Shown: positions 35,301 through 44,173, counted from the first letter of the stretch. The stretch: DNA of 64,000 bases from Fen-1258 sp041658245 (GCA_041658245.1 JBBAAM010000007.1:19601-83600), one strand, 5' to 3'. Notes: generated by a model not told the origin, from the letters alone. Numbers and translations: made by a program.

Positions 35301-36640
35301 GCTTGTATACCCAGACGGTGCAATGTAGGAGCGCGATTCAACATAACCGGATGACCGTCAATCAATTTTTCAAGAATATCCCAAATAGTTGCATCTTTTC
35401 TATCAACAGCTTTTCGCGCACTCTTTACAGTTTTGAAATTTCCACGTTCAATAAGTTTACGAATAATAAATGGTTTGAAAAGTTCAACAGCCATATCTTT
35501 AGGTAAACCGCACTGATGTAATTTCAATTCAGGACCAACAACAATAACAGAACGGCCTGAATAATCCACACGTTTACCAAGTAAGTTCTGACGGAAACGA
35601 CCTTGTTTACCTTTCAACATATCACTGAGAGATTTCAACGGTCTATTGCCGTCACTACGGACTGCACTTGCTCTACGAGAATTATCGAACAATGCATCTA
35701 CAGCTTCTTGAAGCATTCTCTTTTCGTTTCTCAGAATTACTTCCGGCGCTTTGATATCAATTAATCTTTTTAAACGATTGTTACGAATAATTACTCTTCT
35801 ATAAAGATCATTTAAATCTGATGTAGCAAATCTTCCACCTTCAAGAGGAACAAGCGGACGAAGTTCAGGTGGAATTACCGGCACAACATTTAATACCATC
35901 CATTCCGGTTTGTTTGGAACTTTTCCTTCATATTCACGAAAAGCTTCAAGAACTCTTAATCTTTTTAATAGATCAGCGCGCTTTTGTTGAGATGTGTCAG
36001 GTCCAAGTTGAGATTTCAAATCTGCAAAAGTAACTTCAATATCAATCTTCTTTAATAATTCTTTAATTGCATCGCCGCCGATTCTAGCTACAAATTTTTT
36101 CGGATCTTCTTCTTCGAGTGAATCATTATCATGTGGAAGTGAACCCATAATTTCATAATACTGATCTTCAGAAATCAAATCCTTTTTACTCAAACCTGTT
36201 GGCCCGGGATTAATTACAATATAAGATTCATAGTAAATAACCTTTTCAAGTTCTTTTGTTGTCATTCCAATTATGTTACCAATCTTTGACGGCAGCGCTT
36301 TGAAAAACCATATATGAACAACAGGAACAGCAAGCTGAATGTGTCCCATTCTTTCACGACGCACACTTTTTAACGTAACTTCAACTCCGCAGCGGTCGCA
36401 CACAATTCCTTTATAGCGTATTCCTTTATACTTTCCGCATGCACATTCCCAATCTTTAACGGGGCCAAAAATTTTCTCGCAGAATAAACCATCTTTTTCA
36501 GGACGAAATGAACGATAGTTTATTGTTTCCGGTTTGGTTACTTCTCCGTGAGATCTTGATAAGATATCATCAGGACTTGCCAAACTGATCGTCATTTTTT
36601 CGATCTGTCTAATTTTATTTTCTTGCGGTTTAAATCGCAT
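32399..36640 (-). CDS. rpoC: RNA polymerase beta' subunit
   Basis: 1413-aa catalytic subunit. The N-terminal zinc ribbon (CACGKYKGIRYKGIVCDRCG, residues about 68-90), the Mg-binding loop NADFDGDQMAVH near residue 465, the bridge-helix region (VDSGARGSQDQVRQLAGMRG) and a second Cys cluster (CEAKRGVCAKCYGRNL) are in order. Normal length for the group. No terminator is apparent between its stop and the str promoter. Confidence 0.99.
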   Translation of the reverse strand: MRFKPQENKIRQIEKMTISLASPDDILSRSHGEVTKPETINYRSFRPEKDGLFCEKIFGPVKDWECACGKYKGIRYKGIVCDRCGVEVTLKSVRRERMGHIQLAVPVVHIWFFKALPSKIGNIIGMTTKELEKVIYYESYIVINPGPTGLSKKDLISEDQYYEIMGSLPHDNDSLEEEDPKKFVARIGGDAIKELLKKIDIEVTFADLKSQLGPDTSQQKRADLLKRLRVLEAFREYEGKVPNKPEWMVLNVVPVIPPELRPLVPLEGGRFATSDLNDLYRRVIIRNNRLKRLIDIKAPEVILRNEKRMLQEAVDALFDNSRRASAVRSDGNRPLKSLSDMLKGKQGRFRQNLLGKRVDYSGRSVIVVGPELKLHQCGLPKDMAVELFKPFIIRKLIERGNFKTVKSARKAVDRKDATIWDILEKLIDGHPVMLNRAPTLHRLGIQAFQPILVDGKAIQLHPLVCTAFNADFDGDQMAVHIPLSYEAQLEASILMLSSHNILSPQNGLPIVLPSQDIVLGLYYLTKVRTGAKGEGKIFGSIEEVQIAYNSKVVDLHAKVKVKIDKEFVETTVGRVIYNEIVPKEMGYINELLVKKSFSGFIYKMFIKIGNEATAKFLDDLKELGYRYATAAGISISFSDMIVPDEKVKLIDDSNKKVSGILSEHEQGLITDAERYNKIVDVWTHTTNNVAKSLMDRIKTDQGGFNSLHMMVDSGARGSQDQVRQLAGMRGLMMKPQKSLTGQSGEIIENPIVANFKEGLSVLEYFISTHGARKGLADTALKTADAGYLTRRLCDVAQDVIITELDCGTIRGVYISALKDIELEREPLAERIIGRVAQEDIYDPRTDDLLIEASEVITEDIAEKIDEANIDQVYIRTVLTCEAKRGVCAKCYGRNLTTGQLVENGEAVGIIAAQSIGEPGTQLTLRTFHLGGTSSRIASQSQVEANVNGTVKFDRITFVEKTDFFGKVKVVIGRRGSIGLYDEDNRQIKKFEIPYGAELLVSEGQEIKKGQPLYNHDPYNSVIVADNAGKISFIDLLDNITIQQVADEQTGHVQKVVIESKDKTLTPSILVKDNKGNEKAFNIPTRAYLSVEEGEEIQAGTILAKISKSSTKSRDITGGLPRVTELFEARSPHDPAVVSEIEGKVKFGARKKGSREIIIESLDSSIQKIYNVSYGKHILVQEGDEIPAGEKITDGPIDPHDILKIKGTNAVQEYLVNEIQDVYRLQGVKINDKHIEVIVRQMLQKLQVISAGDTIFIEEDLVDRNKFIDENDKVKQMVYIEDPGQSKFKMAQLLTKTKLREINSDLTRKSKKLIKTRDAEPATFDNILLGITHAALSTESFISAASFQETTKVLTNAATEAKVDHLIGLKENVVMGHLIPAGTGLKKYRSLILTSDEIESTVVKEEVDAEKESV

Positions 36641-36702
36641 TTTCTACTCCTTTAGTCAAACTCTTGGTTGATCCCGATTAAGTTAAACTCAATCGGAATA
36701 GC

Positions 36703-39700
36703 TTAGTTAATTTTTATATCAAGACCGAGACCTTGAAGCTCTTTAATCAACACATTAAATGCTTCGGGAATATTTGGTTCAGGTAAATTTTCACCTTTAA
36801 CGATAGCCTCGTAGGTTTTTGCTCTTCCTGTTACATCATCGCTCTTCACTGTTAAGATTTCCTGAAGAACATGCGCAGCACCATAACCTTCGAGAGCCCA
36901 AACTTCCATTTCTCCAAATCTCTGACCGCCAAATTGTGCTTTACCGCCTAGAGGTTGTTGAGTAATAAGCGAGTATGGACCAATGGAACGAGCATGAATC
37001 TTGTCATCAACCATATGGGCAAGCTTCATCATATATATGTAACCACATGTAACTTTCTGATGGAATTTTTCTCCACTTCTTCCATCGTAGAGCCATGTCT
37101 TACTGCCTTCATCTAGCTGAGCATTTTTTAACCAGTCTTCAACTTCGCTAACTTTTGCGCTATCGAAGATAGGTGTTTCGAACTTAACGCCAAGTTTATG
37201 ACCAACCCATCCAAGAGCTGTTTCATATAATTGACCTAAGTTCATACGTGAAGGTACACCAAGCGGATTTAAAACTATATCAACCGGAGTTCCGTCTTCA
37301 TGATGCGGCATATCTTCAACAGGAACAACTTTTGCAACAACACCTTTGTTACCGTGACGGCCAGCCATTTTATCACCAACAGAAACTTTTCTCTTCTTAG
37401 CAACATAAACTTTTGCAAGTTGAGTAATTCCCGGAGGTAATTCATCGCCGCTTTGTATTTTCAATTTTTCGCGTTTGTAATCTTCTTCAATCTCTGCAAG
37501 AAGTGTGAAATAGTTTGAATATAAATGCTTGATTAATTCGTTTATGTTTTTTCTTTCGAACCAATCTTTTGTGTAATCTAATTTTGAAATATCATCTATT
37601 TCTGCAAATGTTTCATCTTTGATTGATGTACCGCTTCTCAATACAACGCTGCCGTCCAAATCGCGAATACCCGAAGTTGTTTTTCCATGAGTAATGCGAG
37701 TTAGCTTAGTTACCAGTTTGTTGTAATGATTTTCTTTACGTTTTTTATATTCAGTTTCAAGATTATCCATCAATTTTTTTTCAACTTTCTTTGAATCGGC
37801 ATCTTTTCTTTTGCGGCTGAATAATCTTGTTTTAATTACAACACCTTTCAATCCTGGAGGTGCTTTCAAAGATGCATCTTTCACATCGCCGGCTTTATCA
37901 CCGAAGATTGCTTTTAATAATTTTTCTTCAGGAGTAGGATCTGTTTCACCTTTTGGTGTAATCTTACCTATCAGAATATCGCCTTCTTTAACTTCGGCGC
38001 CTTCCCTAACAATACCATGCTCATCCAAATCCTTTGTAGCTTCTTCACTAACGTTCGGAATATCTCTAGTTAATTCTTCTTCTCCACGTTTTGTTTCGCG
38101 AACTTGAAGTTCAAATTCTTCAATATGAATAGATGTAAACACATCATCACTAACAAGACGTTCGCTTAGTACAATAGCATCTTCAAAATTATATCCGCGC
38201 CAAGGCATGAACGCAACCGATACGTTTCTTCCAAGTGCAAGTTCGCCTTTATCAATTGCAGGGCCATCAGCTATAACTTCACCTTTTTTCAAACGTTGAC
38301 CGGTTACTACAATCGGTTTTTGATTAAAACATGTTTCCTGGTTGGTACCATTAAATTTTGTAAGAATATGTTCAACTCTTCTCTCGTCATCAAAACTTAC
38401 TAATGTTTCAGGAGCGCTTTCATCAACATCATACTTAACAATAATTCTCTTAGAATCTGCATACTCAACAACTCCGTTATCTTCGGCAATAATAATAGAA
38501 CGTGAATCACGAGCAATTTTTTGTTCCATACCGGTTCCAACAATAGGAGCTTGAGGAACAAGAAGCGGAACTGCCTGACGTTGCATATTAGATCCCATCA
38601 ATGCTCTGTTTGCATCATCGTGCTCTAGGAATGGAATTAATGCAGCACCGGCTGAAACAATTTGAGCAGGAGCTACATCCATATAATGAACTTCTTCCGG
38701 AGCAACTACAGGGAAATCACCGCGCTCTCTACATTTAACTCTATCTAAGACATAACGACCCTGCTCATCTAAAGGCGCATTGGCTTGAGCAATAATAAAT
38801 TCATCTTCTTGATCAGCGCTTAAAAAATCAATGCTGTTCGAAACTTTTCCTTCTTTAACTTTTCTATATGGTGTTTCTAAAAATCCGTACTGATTAACAC
38901 GTGCATAAATTGTAAGTGAAGAAATAAGACCGATGTTCGGACCTTCAGGCGTTTCGATTGGACATAAACGGCCATAATGAGAATGGTGAACATCGCGTAC
39001 TTCGAATCCTGCACGCTCACGTGTTAAACCGCCAGGCCCTAAGGCAGAAATTCTTCTTTTGTGTGTAAGTTCTGAAAGCGGATTAGTTTGATCCATGAAT
39101 TGCGAAAGCTGGTTTGTACCGAAGAACGCATTTATCACACTGCTTATAGTTCTTGCATTTACCAAATCTTGCGGCTGCATATTTTCGTTATCGCGCATGT
39201 TCATTCTTTCTTTTATTGTGCGCGCCATTCTTGCTAAACCAACATTATATTGCTGCATTAACTGTTCACCAACAGTTCTAACTCTTCTATTTCCTAAATG
39301 ATCAATATCATCAACATTAACATTACCGTTTTTCAGTTTAATGATATTGTTCATGATTGCAATAATATCTTCAACTGTTAAAACCTTAATATTATCAGGA
39401 ACATTAAGATTTAATCGGTCATTCATTCTAAAACGACCAACGTCACCCAGATCATATCTTTTTTCATTAAAAAATAATTTATCTATTAATCCCATTGCTG
39501 TATCAACATCAGGAGCTTCACCCGAACGTAGTTGTCTGTAAATTGCATATAGAGCTTCTTCTTTATTTGTTGAAGTGTCTTTTTTCAATGTATTAATAAC
39601 GAGATCTTGCTCAAATGTGGTTTCAATACTAAGTAGTTGAACTTTAGATACACCTGAACCTTTTATACTCTCAATAATTTCTTCTGTTAATTCGGCATCT

Positions 39701-40482
39701 TTGGATGCATAAATTTCACCGGTAGCTGTATCAATCACATCGTTGGCAGCAATTCTTCCGATATGTTTATCAATGCTTAAATGTTTAACTGTTACTTCTT
39801 CAATAAGATTGAACAAATTTAAAATTTGTTCATCTGTTTCATAACCAAGAGCTCTTAATAAAGTTGTTGAAGGGAATTTTTTTCTGCGGTCTATATAAAC
39901 ATAAAGTATATTATTAATGTCTGTTGCAAATTCAACCCATGAACCTCTGAACGGGATAATTCTTGCGGAGTAAATCGGGGTTCCGTTTGGATGTACAGTT
40001 TGAGCGAAAGCAACACCGGGTGAACGATGTAATTGACTTACAATTACTCTTTCAGCACCGTTAATAATAAATGTACCTCGTCCTGTCATATAAGGAAGAT
40101 TACCAAGATAAACTTCCTGTTCTACAGAATTTACGTATTCACCGGTTTCATCATCTTTTGTTGAAAGACGAAGTTTTGCTTTTAAAGGTGCAGAGTACGT
40201 TAATCCTCTCTCTTCACATTCTGCCATTGAAAAGCGGGGCTTCTCAATGTAATACTCAATAAAATCTAATCTGTAAAATTCTTTATTGTCGAAGATTGGG
40301 TAGTTGGTATTAAATACCGCTTGTAAACCTTTGTTTTCTCTTTGCGCCGGTAAAACTTTTAATTGAATAAATTCTTCAAATGAATCTAACTGAATATTCA
40401 GAAGATCCGGAACTTTAACAGTCTGAGAAATTTGAGCAAAGGTAATTCTTCCAGTGCTTTTGTTAATTTTTTGTTTTTCCAA
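36703..40482 (-). CDS. rpoB: RNA polymerase beta subunit
   Basis: 1259-aa catalytic subunit. The rifampicin region (NQLSQFMDQTNPLSELTHKR) is wild type, and ETPEGPNIGLI and GDKMAGRHGNKGVVAK are present. The start is TTG with GGAGG seven bases upstream, which decides it. It is preceded by a 121-bp gap with two overlapping hairpins that likely set the level of rpoBC relative to rplJL. Confidence 0.99.
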   Translation of the reverse strand: MEKQKINKSTGRITFAQISQTVKVPDLLNIQLDSFEEFIQLKVLPAQRENKGLQAVFNTNYPIFDNKEFYRLDFIEYYIEKPRFSMAECEERGLTYSAPLKAKLRLSTKDDETGEYVNSVEQEVYLGNLPYMTGRGTFIINGAERVIVSQLHRSPGVAFAQTVHPNGTPIYSARIIPFRGSWVEFATDINNILYVYIDRRKKFPSTTLLRALGYETDEQILNLFNLIEEVTVKHLSIDKHIGRIAANDVIDTATGEIYASKDAELTEEIIESIKGSGVSKVQLLSIETTFEQDLVINTLKKDTSTNKEEALYAIYRQLRSGEAPDVDTAMGLIDKLFFNEKRYDLGDVGRFRMNDRLNLNVPDNIKVLTVEDIIAIMNNIIKLKNGNVNVDDIDHLGNRRVRTVGEQLMQQYNVGLARMARTIKERMNMRDNENMQPQDLVNARTISSVINAFFGTNQLSQFMDQTNPLSELTHKRRISALGPGGLTRERAGFEVRDVHHSHYGRLCPIETPEGPNIGLISSLTIYARVNQYGFLETPYRKVKEGKVSNSIDFLSADQEDEFIIAQANAPLDEQGRYVLDRVKCRERGDFPVVAPEEVHYMDVAPAQIVSAGAALIPFLEHDDANRALMGSNMQRQAVPLLVPQAPIVGTGMEQKIARDSRSIIIAEDNGVVEYADSKRIIVKYDVDESAPETLVSFDDERRVEHILTKFNGTNQETCFNQKPIVVTGQRLKKGEVIADGPAIDKGELALGRNVSVAFMPWRGYNFEDAIVLSERLVSDDVFTSIHIEEFELQVRETKRGEEELTRDIPNVSEEATKDLDEHGIVREGAEVKEGDILIGKITPKGETDPTPEEKLLKAIFGDKAGDVKDASLKAPPGLKGVVIKTRLFSRKRKDADSKKVEKKLMDNLETEYKKRKENHYNKLVTKLTRITHGKTTSGIRDLDGSVVLRSGTSIKDETFAEIDDISKLDYTKDWFERKNINELIKHLYSNYFTLLAEIEEDYKREKLKIQSGDELPPGITQLAKVYVAKKRKVSVGDKMAGRHGNKGVVAKVVPVEDMPHHEDGTPVDIVLNPLGVPSRMNLGQLYETALGWVGHKLGVKFETPIFDSAKVSEVEDWLKNAQLDEGSKTWLYDGRSGEKFHQKVTCGYIYMMKLAHMVDDKIHARSIGPYSLITQQPLGGKAQFGGQRFGEMEVWALEGYGAAHVLQEILTVKSDDVTGRAKTYEAIVKGENLPEPNIPEAFNVLIKELQGLGLDIKIN

Positions 40483-40512
40483 CCCTAACCTCCAATGTGG
40501 TTTTTGTCAGTT

Positions 40513-40570
40513 TTTCTTTCATCTAAAAATGAAAGAAAGTGGTAAGACGGATTTTACCTTCTTACCACTT
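40513..40570 (-). promoter_or_regulatory. Two overlapping hairpins between rplL and rpoB
   Basis: Hairpin A pairs AAGTGGTAAG (40537-40546) with CTTACCACTT (40561-40570), 10 bp, 14-base loop. Hairpin B pairs TTTCTTTCAT (40513-40522) with ATGAAAGAAA (40529-40538), 10 bp, 6-base loop. They share two bases, so they compete. In minus-strand RNA hairpin A is followed by UCUUUCAUUUUU, a weak U-tract. A partial attenuator or RNase III-type processing site is likely. Confidence 0.62.
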
Positions 40571-40603
40571 CAATTTATATCGAATGAAGGGAATTGAATC
40601 AGT

Positions 40604-40981
40604 TTATTTAACTTGAACAGTAGCGCCTGCTTCTTCAAGTTCTTTTTTGATTTTTTCAGCTTCATCTTTTGAAACTGCTTCCTTAACCGATTTCGGTGCA
40701 CCATCAACTAAATCTTTAGCTTCTTTTAAACCAAGTCCTGTATGTGCACGAACAACCTTGATTACATTTATTTTGGTTGCGCCAGCTGCTTGAAGAATAA
40801 CATCGAACTCAGTTTTTTCTTCAACAGGAGCTGCTGCTGCGCCTGTAGCTGGTCCAGCCATCATCATCGGAGCTGACGCGGTTACTCCGAATTCTTCTTC
40901 TAATGCTTTTTTTAATTCAGAAGCTTCAACAAGTGTAAGCGCTTTAATTTTTTCTACAATTTCAACAATTTTCTCTGACAT
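40604..40981 (-). CDS. rplL: 50S ribosomal protein L7/L12
   Basis: 125-aa stalk protein. N-terminal dimerisation helices (VEIVEKIKALTLVEASELKK), an Ala/Pro-rich hinge near residues 40-52, and the C-terminal factor-binding domain (KIKVIKVVR-type NVIKVVRAHTGLGLKEAKDLV) are typical. It follows rplJ by 46 bp. Confidence 0.98.
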   Translation of the reverse strand: MSEKIVEIVEKIKALTLVEASELKKALEEEFGVTASAPMMMAGPATGAAAAPVEEKTEFDVILQAAGATKINVIKVVRAHTGLGLKEAKDLVDGAPKSVKEAVSKDEAEKIKKELEEAGATVQVK

Positions 40982-41027
40982 TTTACTACTCCTATTACTT
41001 TAATTAATTATTCAAATTTATGATTGA

Positions 41028-41549
41028 TTATGCAGCTTTCTTTTTTCCAACCTCATCAATTACACTAACGAGATCTCTAATAACTGCATTGATTGCACCG
41101 ACAATTCCACTAGCCGGAGCTGCAATACTACCAACAATTCCTGACATGATTTCTTCTTTAGTAGGCATTGATGCAATAGTATCTAATTGATCTGCACCGT
41201 AAAATGCTGAATCAATATAGCATCCTTTGAAAGCAAATTTTTTCGATTCATCAAAATATTTTTTTATGATCTTTGCAGGTGCAACAAAATTTTCGCCAGC
41301 AAAAGCAATACCTGTCATACCAACAAGTTGCGAATTGAATTTTTCAAATCCGCCAACCTGTTCTAAAGCTTTTTTGAACAGAGTATTTTTTAAGACTTTG
41401 TAATTAATTCCATCTTTTCTAAAATTAGATCGCAGTTTATTAATATCGGCAACATTAACACCACGGTAATCAACAAGAAACATTGCAGAGGAATTTTTCA
41501 CCAGCTCTTTTATCTGTTTAATTCTTTCGGCTTTTTCTTCTTTTTTCAT
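41028..41549 (-). CDS. rplJ: 50S ribosomal protein L10
   Basis: 173-aa base of the L7/L12 stalk. AMFLVDYRGVNVADINKLR and the RVLKNTL-type segment (INYKVLKNTLFKKALEQ) are in the N-terminal rRNA-binding half; the C-terminal helix that carries L7/L12 dimers follows. The 69-bp gap before it, after rplA, is where an autoregulatory L10 leader would be expected, but no structure was verified. Confidence 0.97.
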   Translation of the reverse strand: MKKEEKAERIKQIKELVKNSSAMFLVDYRGVNVADINKLRSNFRKDGINYKVLKNTLFKKALEQVGGFEKFNSQLVGMTGIAFAGENFVAPAKIIKKYFDESKKFAFKGCYIDSAFYGADQLDTIASMPTKEEIMSGIVGSIAAPASGIVGAINAVIRDLVSVIDEVGKKKAA

Positions 41550-41618
41550 CGTACTCCCAATCGGTTATAACTGCACACTTAATAATGTAGAAGCATTTAT
41601 GAGTGCGTAAAATTTTAT

Positions 41619-42326
41619 TTAATCGTGCTTTGTAGCAACGGTTGTTTCATCTTTAGTAATTTTTAAACCGGGACCCATAGTGGAGGAGAGATATAAACTT
41701 TTTACATATATTCCTTTAGCAGATGAAGGTCTCATTTTTATAATAGTTTGAAGAAAAGCTCTGGTATTTTCAGCAAGTTGTTCAACGTTAAAATTCATTT
41801 TGCCAAGCGATGTATGAATTATTCCGGCTTTCTCAACTCTGAATTCGATTTTACCTGCTTTAACTTCCCTAACAGCTTTTGCTACATCATTAGTAACTGT
41901 TCCGCTTTTAGGATTTGGCATTAAACCTTTTGGACCTAAAACACGGCCAAGTTTACCAAGCTCACCCATTGAATCCGGTGTAGCTACAATAACATCAACT
42001 TCAGCCCAGCCGCCTTTAATTTTCTCAAGATATTCTTCAAATCCGGCATATTCTGCACCGGCTTTTAAAGCTTCTTCTGCTTGAGCACCTTTTGCAATTA
42101 CAAGAACAGTAACTTTTTTACCGGTACCATGCGGTAGTGAAACTGTTCCTCTTACCATTTGGTCTGCATGGCGGGGATCAACACCAAGTCTGATTGCACA
42201 ATCGAGTGATTCGGTAAATTTAACTTTTGCATTATCTTTTAAAAGTTTGATTGCTTCTTCAACTGTGTATTCTTTTGTTCTATCAATATTTTTATTGACA
42301 GCTTTAATTCTTTTGGTAACTTTCAT
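41619..42326 (-). CDS. rplA: 50S ribosomal protein L1
   Basis: 235-aa L1-stalk protein that moves deacylated tRNA out. SLDCAIRLGVDPRHADQMVR, LGRVLGPKGLMPNPKSGTVT and the end GPGLKI are diagnostic. It lies between rplK and rplJ. In many bacteria L1 represses rplKA translation. Confidence 0.98.
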   Translation of the reverse strand: MKVTKRIKAVNKNIDRTKEYTVEEAIKLLKDNAKVKFTESLDCAIRLGVDPRHADQMVRGTVSLPHGTGKKVTVLVIAKGAQAEEALKAGAEYAGFEEYLEKIKGGWAEVDVIVATPDSMGELGKLGRVLGPKGLMPNPKSGTVTNDVAKAVREVKAGKIEFRVEKAGIIHTSLGKMNFNVEQLAENTRAFLQTIIKMRPSSAKGIYVKSLYLSSTMGPGLKITKDETTVATKHD

Positions 42327-42355
42327 TTTGATTCCGATAAAAAATTATTTTAAAA

Positions 42356-42781
42356 TTAGTCTTCGACTGTAAAACCCATACTACGTGCAGTACCAGAAAC
42401 CATACTCATTGCATGATCAACATCATGAGCATTTAGATCCGGCATTTTTATCTGTGCAATTTCACGAACTTGAGCTTTTGTTACTTTAGCAACTTTTGTT
42501 TTGTTTGGTTCAGCAGAACCTTTTTCAACCTTTGCCGCTTTCTTTAATAAGATTGCAGCCGGAGGTGTTTTTGTAATAAACGTAAAGGACTTGTCGGAAA
42601 AAACTGTTATCACAACAGGAATAATTAACCCTTGTTTATCAGAAGTTCTTGCATTGAACTGCTTGCAAAACTCCATAATGTTGACACCTTTCTGACCTAA
42701 AGCAGGACCCACCGGTGGTGAAGGATTTGCTGCACCAGCGGATATTTGCAATTTAATATAACTATCAATTTTTTTTGCCAT
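42356..42781 (-). CDS. rplK: 50S ribosomal protein L11
   Basis: 141-aa protein of the GTPase-associated centre. AGAANPSPPVGPALGQKGVN and MEFCKQFN in the N-terminal domain, the RNA-binding C-terminal domain ending MSMVSGTARSMGF. It follows nusG by 18 bp. Confidence 0.98.
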   Translation of the reverse strand: MAKKIDSYIKLQISAGAANPSPPVGPALGQKGVNIMEFCKQFNARTSDKQGLIIPVVITVFSDKSFTFITKTPPAAILLKKAAKVEKGSAEPNKTKVAKVTKAQVREIAQIKMPDLNAHDVDHAMSMVSGTARSMGFTVED

Positions 42782-42799
42782 CGTTTAACCTATATCAAT

Positions 42800-43345
42800 T
42801 TATTTTTCAAATTCAGCTTGAGCAAAATCAATTTCGACAGGAGTTTTTCTTCCAAAGATCGAAACCATGACTTTGATTTTTAATTTTTCTTCATTCACTT
42901 CTTGTATAAAACCAGAAAAATTATTAAAAGGACCGTCAACAATTTTTACAAAATCGCCTGTCCTAAAAATAGTCTCAGTTCTTTCTGTTTCATTATCCTG
43001 AGATAATCTACCAACGATTCTTTTTACTTCTTCAGGTTGAAGTGGTACAGGATGATTTACAGATCCGAGAAAGCCCATAACAGACGGTGTGTTGATAATA
43101 AAATCTTTTGCTTTAATATCTAGATCAACACAAACCAATATATAACCGGGGAAAAAATTTTTCATTTTAGTTTTTTTCTTGCCGTCTTTTACTTCAAAAA
43201 CTTTCTCGGTTGGAACAAGTACATCAAAGATTCTTGAACGAAGTTCTTCATTTTCTTTTAATTCAGCATCTATCAATGTCTTAACTTTATTCTCATGACC
43301 AGAAAAGGTTCTGACAACATACCATCTAGCTTTTTCGTTTTCCAA
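42800..43345 (-). CDS. nusG: Transcription elongation/antitermination factor NusG
   Basis: 181-aa two-domain protein linking RNA polymerase with ribosome S10 or Rho. WYVVRTFSGHENKVKTLIDA, FFPGYILVCVD and FLG in the NGN domain, then the KOW domain GDFVKIVDGPFNNFSGFIQE. It follows secE by 2 bp. Confidence 0.98.
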   Translation of the reverse strand: MENEKARWYVVRTFSGHENKVKTLIDAELKENEELRSRIFDVLVPTEKVFEVKDGKKKTKMKNFFPGYILVCVDLDIKAKDFIINTPSVMGFLGSVNHPVPLQPEEVKRIVGRLSQDNETERTETIFRTGDFVKIVDGPFNNFSGFIQEVNEEKLKIKVMVSIFGRKTPVEIDFAQAEFEK

Positions 43346-43347
43346 GA

Positions 43348-43530
43348 TTAAAAAATTCCTTGTAATATTTTATTTACAGCCATATCAACTATATAAGTAA
43401 AAGCTGCAAGGACTAAACAAACTATGATCACAACTGAAGTTGATTCTTTCAATTCTTCACGAGTTGGCCAAGTAACTTTTTTCATTTCTTTTACAACATC
43501 ATTAACAAAGTTGACTATTTTTTCTTTCAT
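43348..43530 (-). CDS. secE: Preprotein translocase subunit SecE
   Basis: 60-aa single-span SecE. The amphipathic KEMKKVTWPTREELKESTSV segment precedes one transmembrane helix (VVIIVCLVLAAFTYIVDMAV). A longer frame reaches the tRNA-Trp gene; the ATG at 43528-43530 gives the normal length and was used. Confidence 0.95.
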   Translation of the reverse strand: MKEKIVNFVNDVVKEMKKVTWPTREELKESTSVVIIVCLVLAAFTYIVDMAVNKILQGIF

Positions 43531-43554
43531 GAAATTTTTCTTTTTTATTGGTTG

Positions 43555-43627
43555 CACGTCAGGAGGGACTCGAACCCCCAACCTGCGGTTTTGGAGACCG
43601 CTGCTCTACCAATTGAGCCACTGACGT
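43555..43627 (-). tRNA. tRNA-Trp(CCA) between rpmG and secE
   Basis: 73-nt cloverleaf without an encoded CCA. Acceptor ACGUCAG pairs with CUGACGU, D arm GGCUCAAUUGGUAGAGC, anticodon arm GCGGU-CUCCAAA-ACCGC with anticodon CCA, T arm GGGGGUUCGAGUCCC. Its 5' end is one base from the rpmG stop and its 3' end is 24 bp before the secE ATG, so it is processed from a shared transcript. Confidence 0.96.
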
Positions 43628-43628
43628 A

Positions 43629-43796
43629 TTATTTAGTTTCCTTAAAAACTACATGTTTGCGAACTACTGGATCATATTTCTTAAACTCAACTCGATTTGG
43701 ATGTTCCCTTTTATTTTTTTTAGTTGAGTAACGAAATCCTGTATTAGCAGTGCTTTCCAATACAATTATTTGTCTAACGTTTTTTGATTTTGCCAT
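43629..43796 (-). CDS. rpmG: 50S ribosomal protein L33, zinc-independent form
   Basis: 55-aa protein. MAKSKNVRQIIVLESTANTG and the core YSTKKNKREHPNRVEFKKYD are typical; the CxxC ribbons are replaced, so it is the C-minus form. A 30-codon upstream extension runs into tRNA-Thr, so the ATG at 43794-43796 was used. It lies between tRNA-Thr (48 bp) and tRNA-Trp (1 bp). Confidence 0.95.
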   Translation of the reverse strand: MAKSKNVRQIIVLESTANTGFRYSTKKNKREHPNRVEFKKYDPVVRKHVVFKETK

Positions 43797-43844
43797 TTCA
43801 CCTTTCCTTATTAAAACTATTTCCCGAATTATTATTCGGTATTG

Positions 43845-43917
<73 letters not shown>

Positions 43918-43923
43918 AGTTAG

Positions 43924-43997
43924 AGCGGGAGACGGGACTCGAACCCGCGACCAACAGCTTGGAAGGCTGTGACTCTAGCCAACTGAGTTACTCCCGC
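43924..43997 (-). tRNA. tRNA-Gly(UCC)
   Basis: 74-nt cloverleaf without encoded CCA. Acceptor GCGGGAG pairs with CUCCCGC, anticodon arm ACAGC-CUUCCAA-GCUGU with anticodon UCC, T arm GCGGGUUCGAGUCCCGU. It is 6 bp upstream of tRNA-Thr. Confidence 0.97.
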
Positions 43998-44022
43998 AAT
44001 AAAACATAACGTAAAGAACTCG

Positions 44023-44106
44023 TGGGCGGCGAGGGATTCGAACCCCCAAAGGCGTATGCCAACGGATTTACAGTCCGCCCCGGCTCTCCAACTCCGGCGT
44101 CCGCCC
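44023..44106 (-). tRNA. tRNA-Tyr(GUA), long variable arm
   Basis: 84-nt class II tRNA. Acceptor GGGCGGA pairs with GCCGCCC (one A-G mismatch at the base), anticodon loop CUGUAAA gives anticodon GUA, variable arm is long (about 13 nt), T arm GGGGGUUCGAAUCCCUC. First in the tRNA array, just after the predicted promoter. Confidence 0.95.
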
Positions 44107-44144
44107 AGACGTATTTCACCCGTTTTTGTAAAAACCGAGCTTCA

Positions 44145-44173
44145 AATATAGAATGACTTGGTTAAAAAAGCAA
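44145..44173 (-). promoter_or_regulatory. Predicted promoter of the tRNA/rpmG/secE/nusG operon
   Basis: On the minus strand TTGCTT (44168-44173) and TATATT (44145-44150) are spaced by 17 bp. TATATTTG also fits the Bacteroidota -7 motif TAnnTTTG. The tRNA-Tyr 5' end is about 38 bp downstream of the -10 element. Confidence 0.68.

Noticed and set aside
36703..40482. Plus-strand open frames opposite rpoB and rpoC
   Set aside because: They have biased, low-complexity translations, no ribosome sites and lie entirely inside well-supported genes.
43531..43581. N-terminal extension of SecE (17 codons)
   Set aside because: It runs into the tRNA-Trp gene; the ATG at 43528-43530 gives the normal SecE length.
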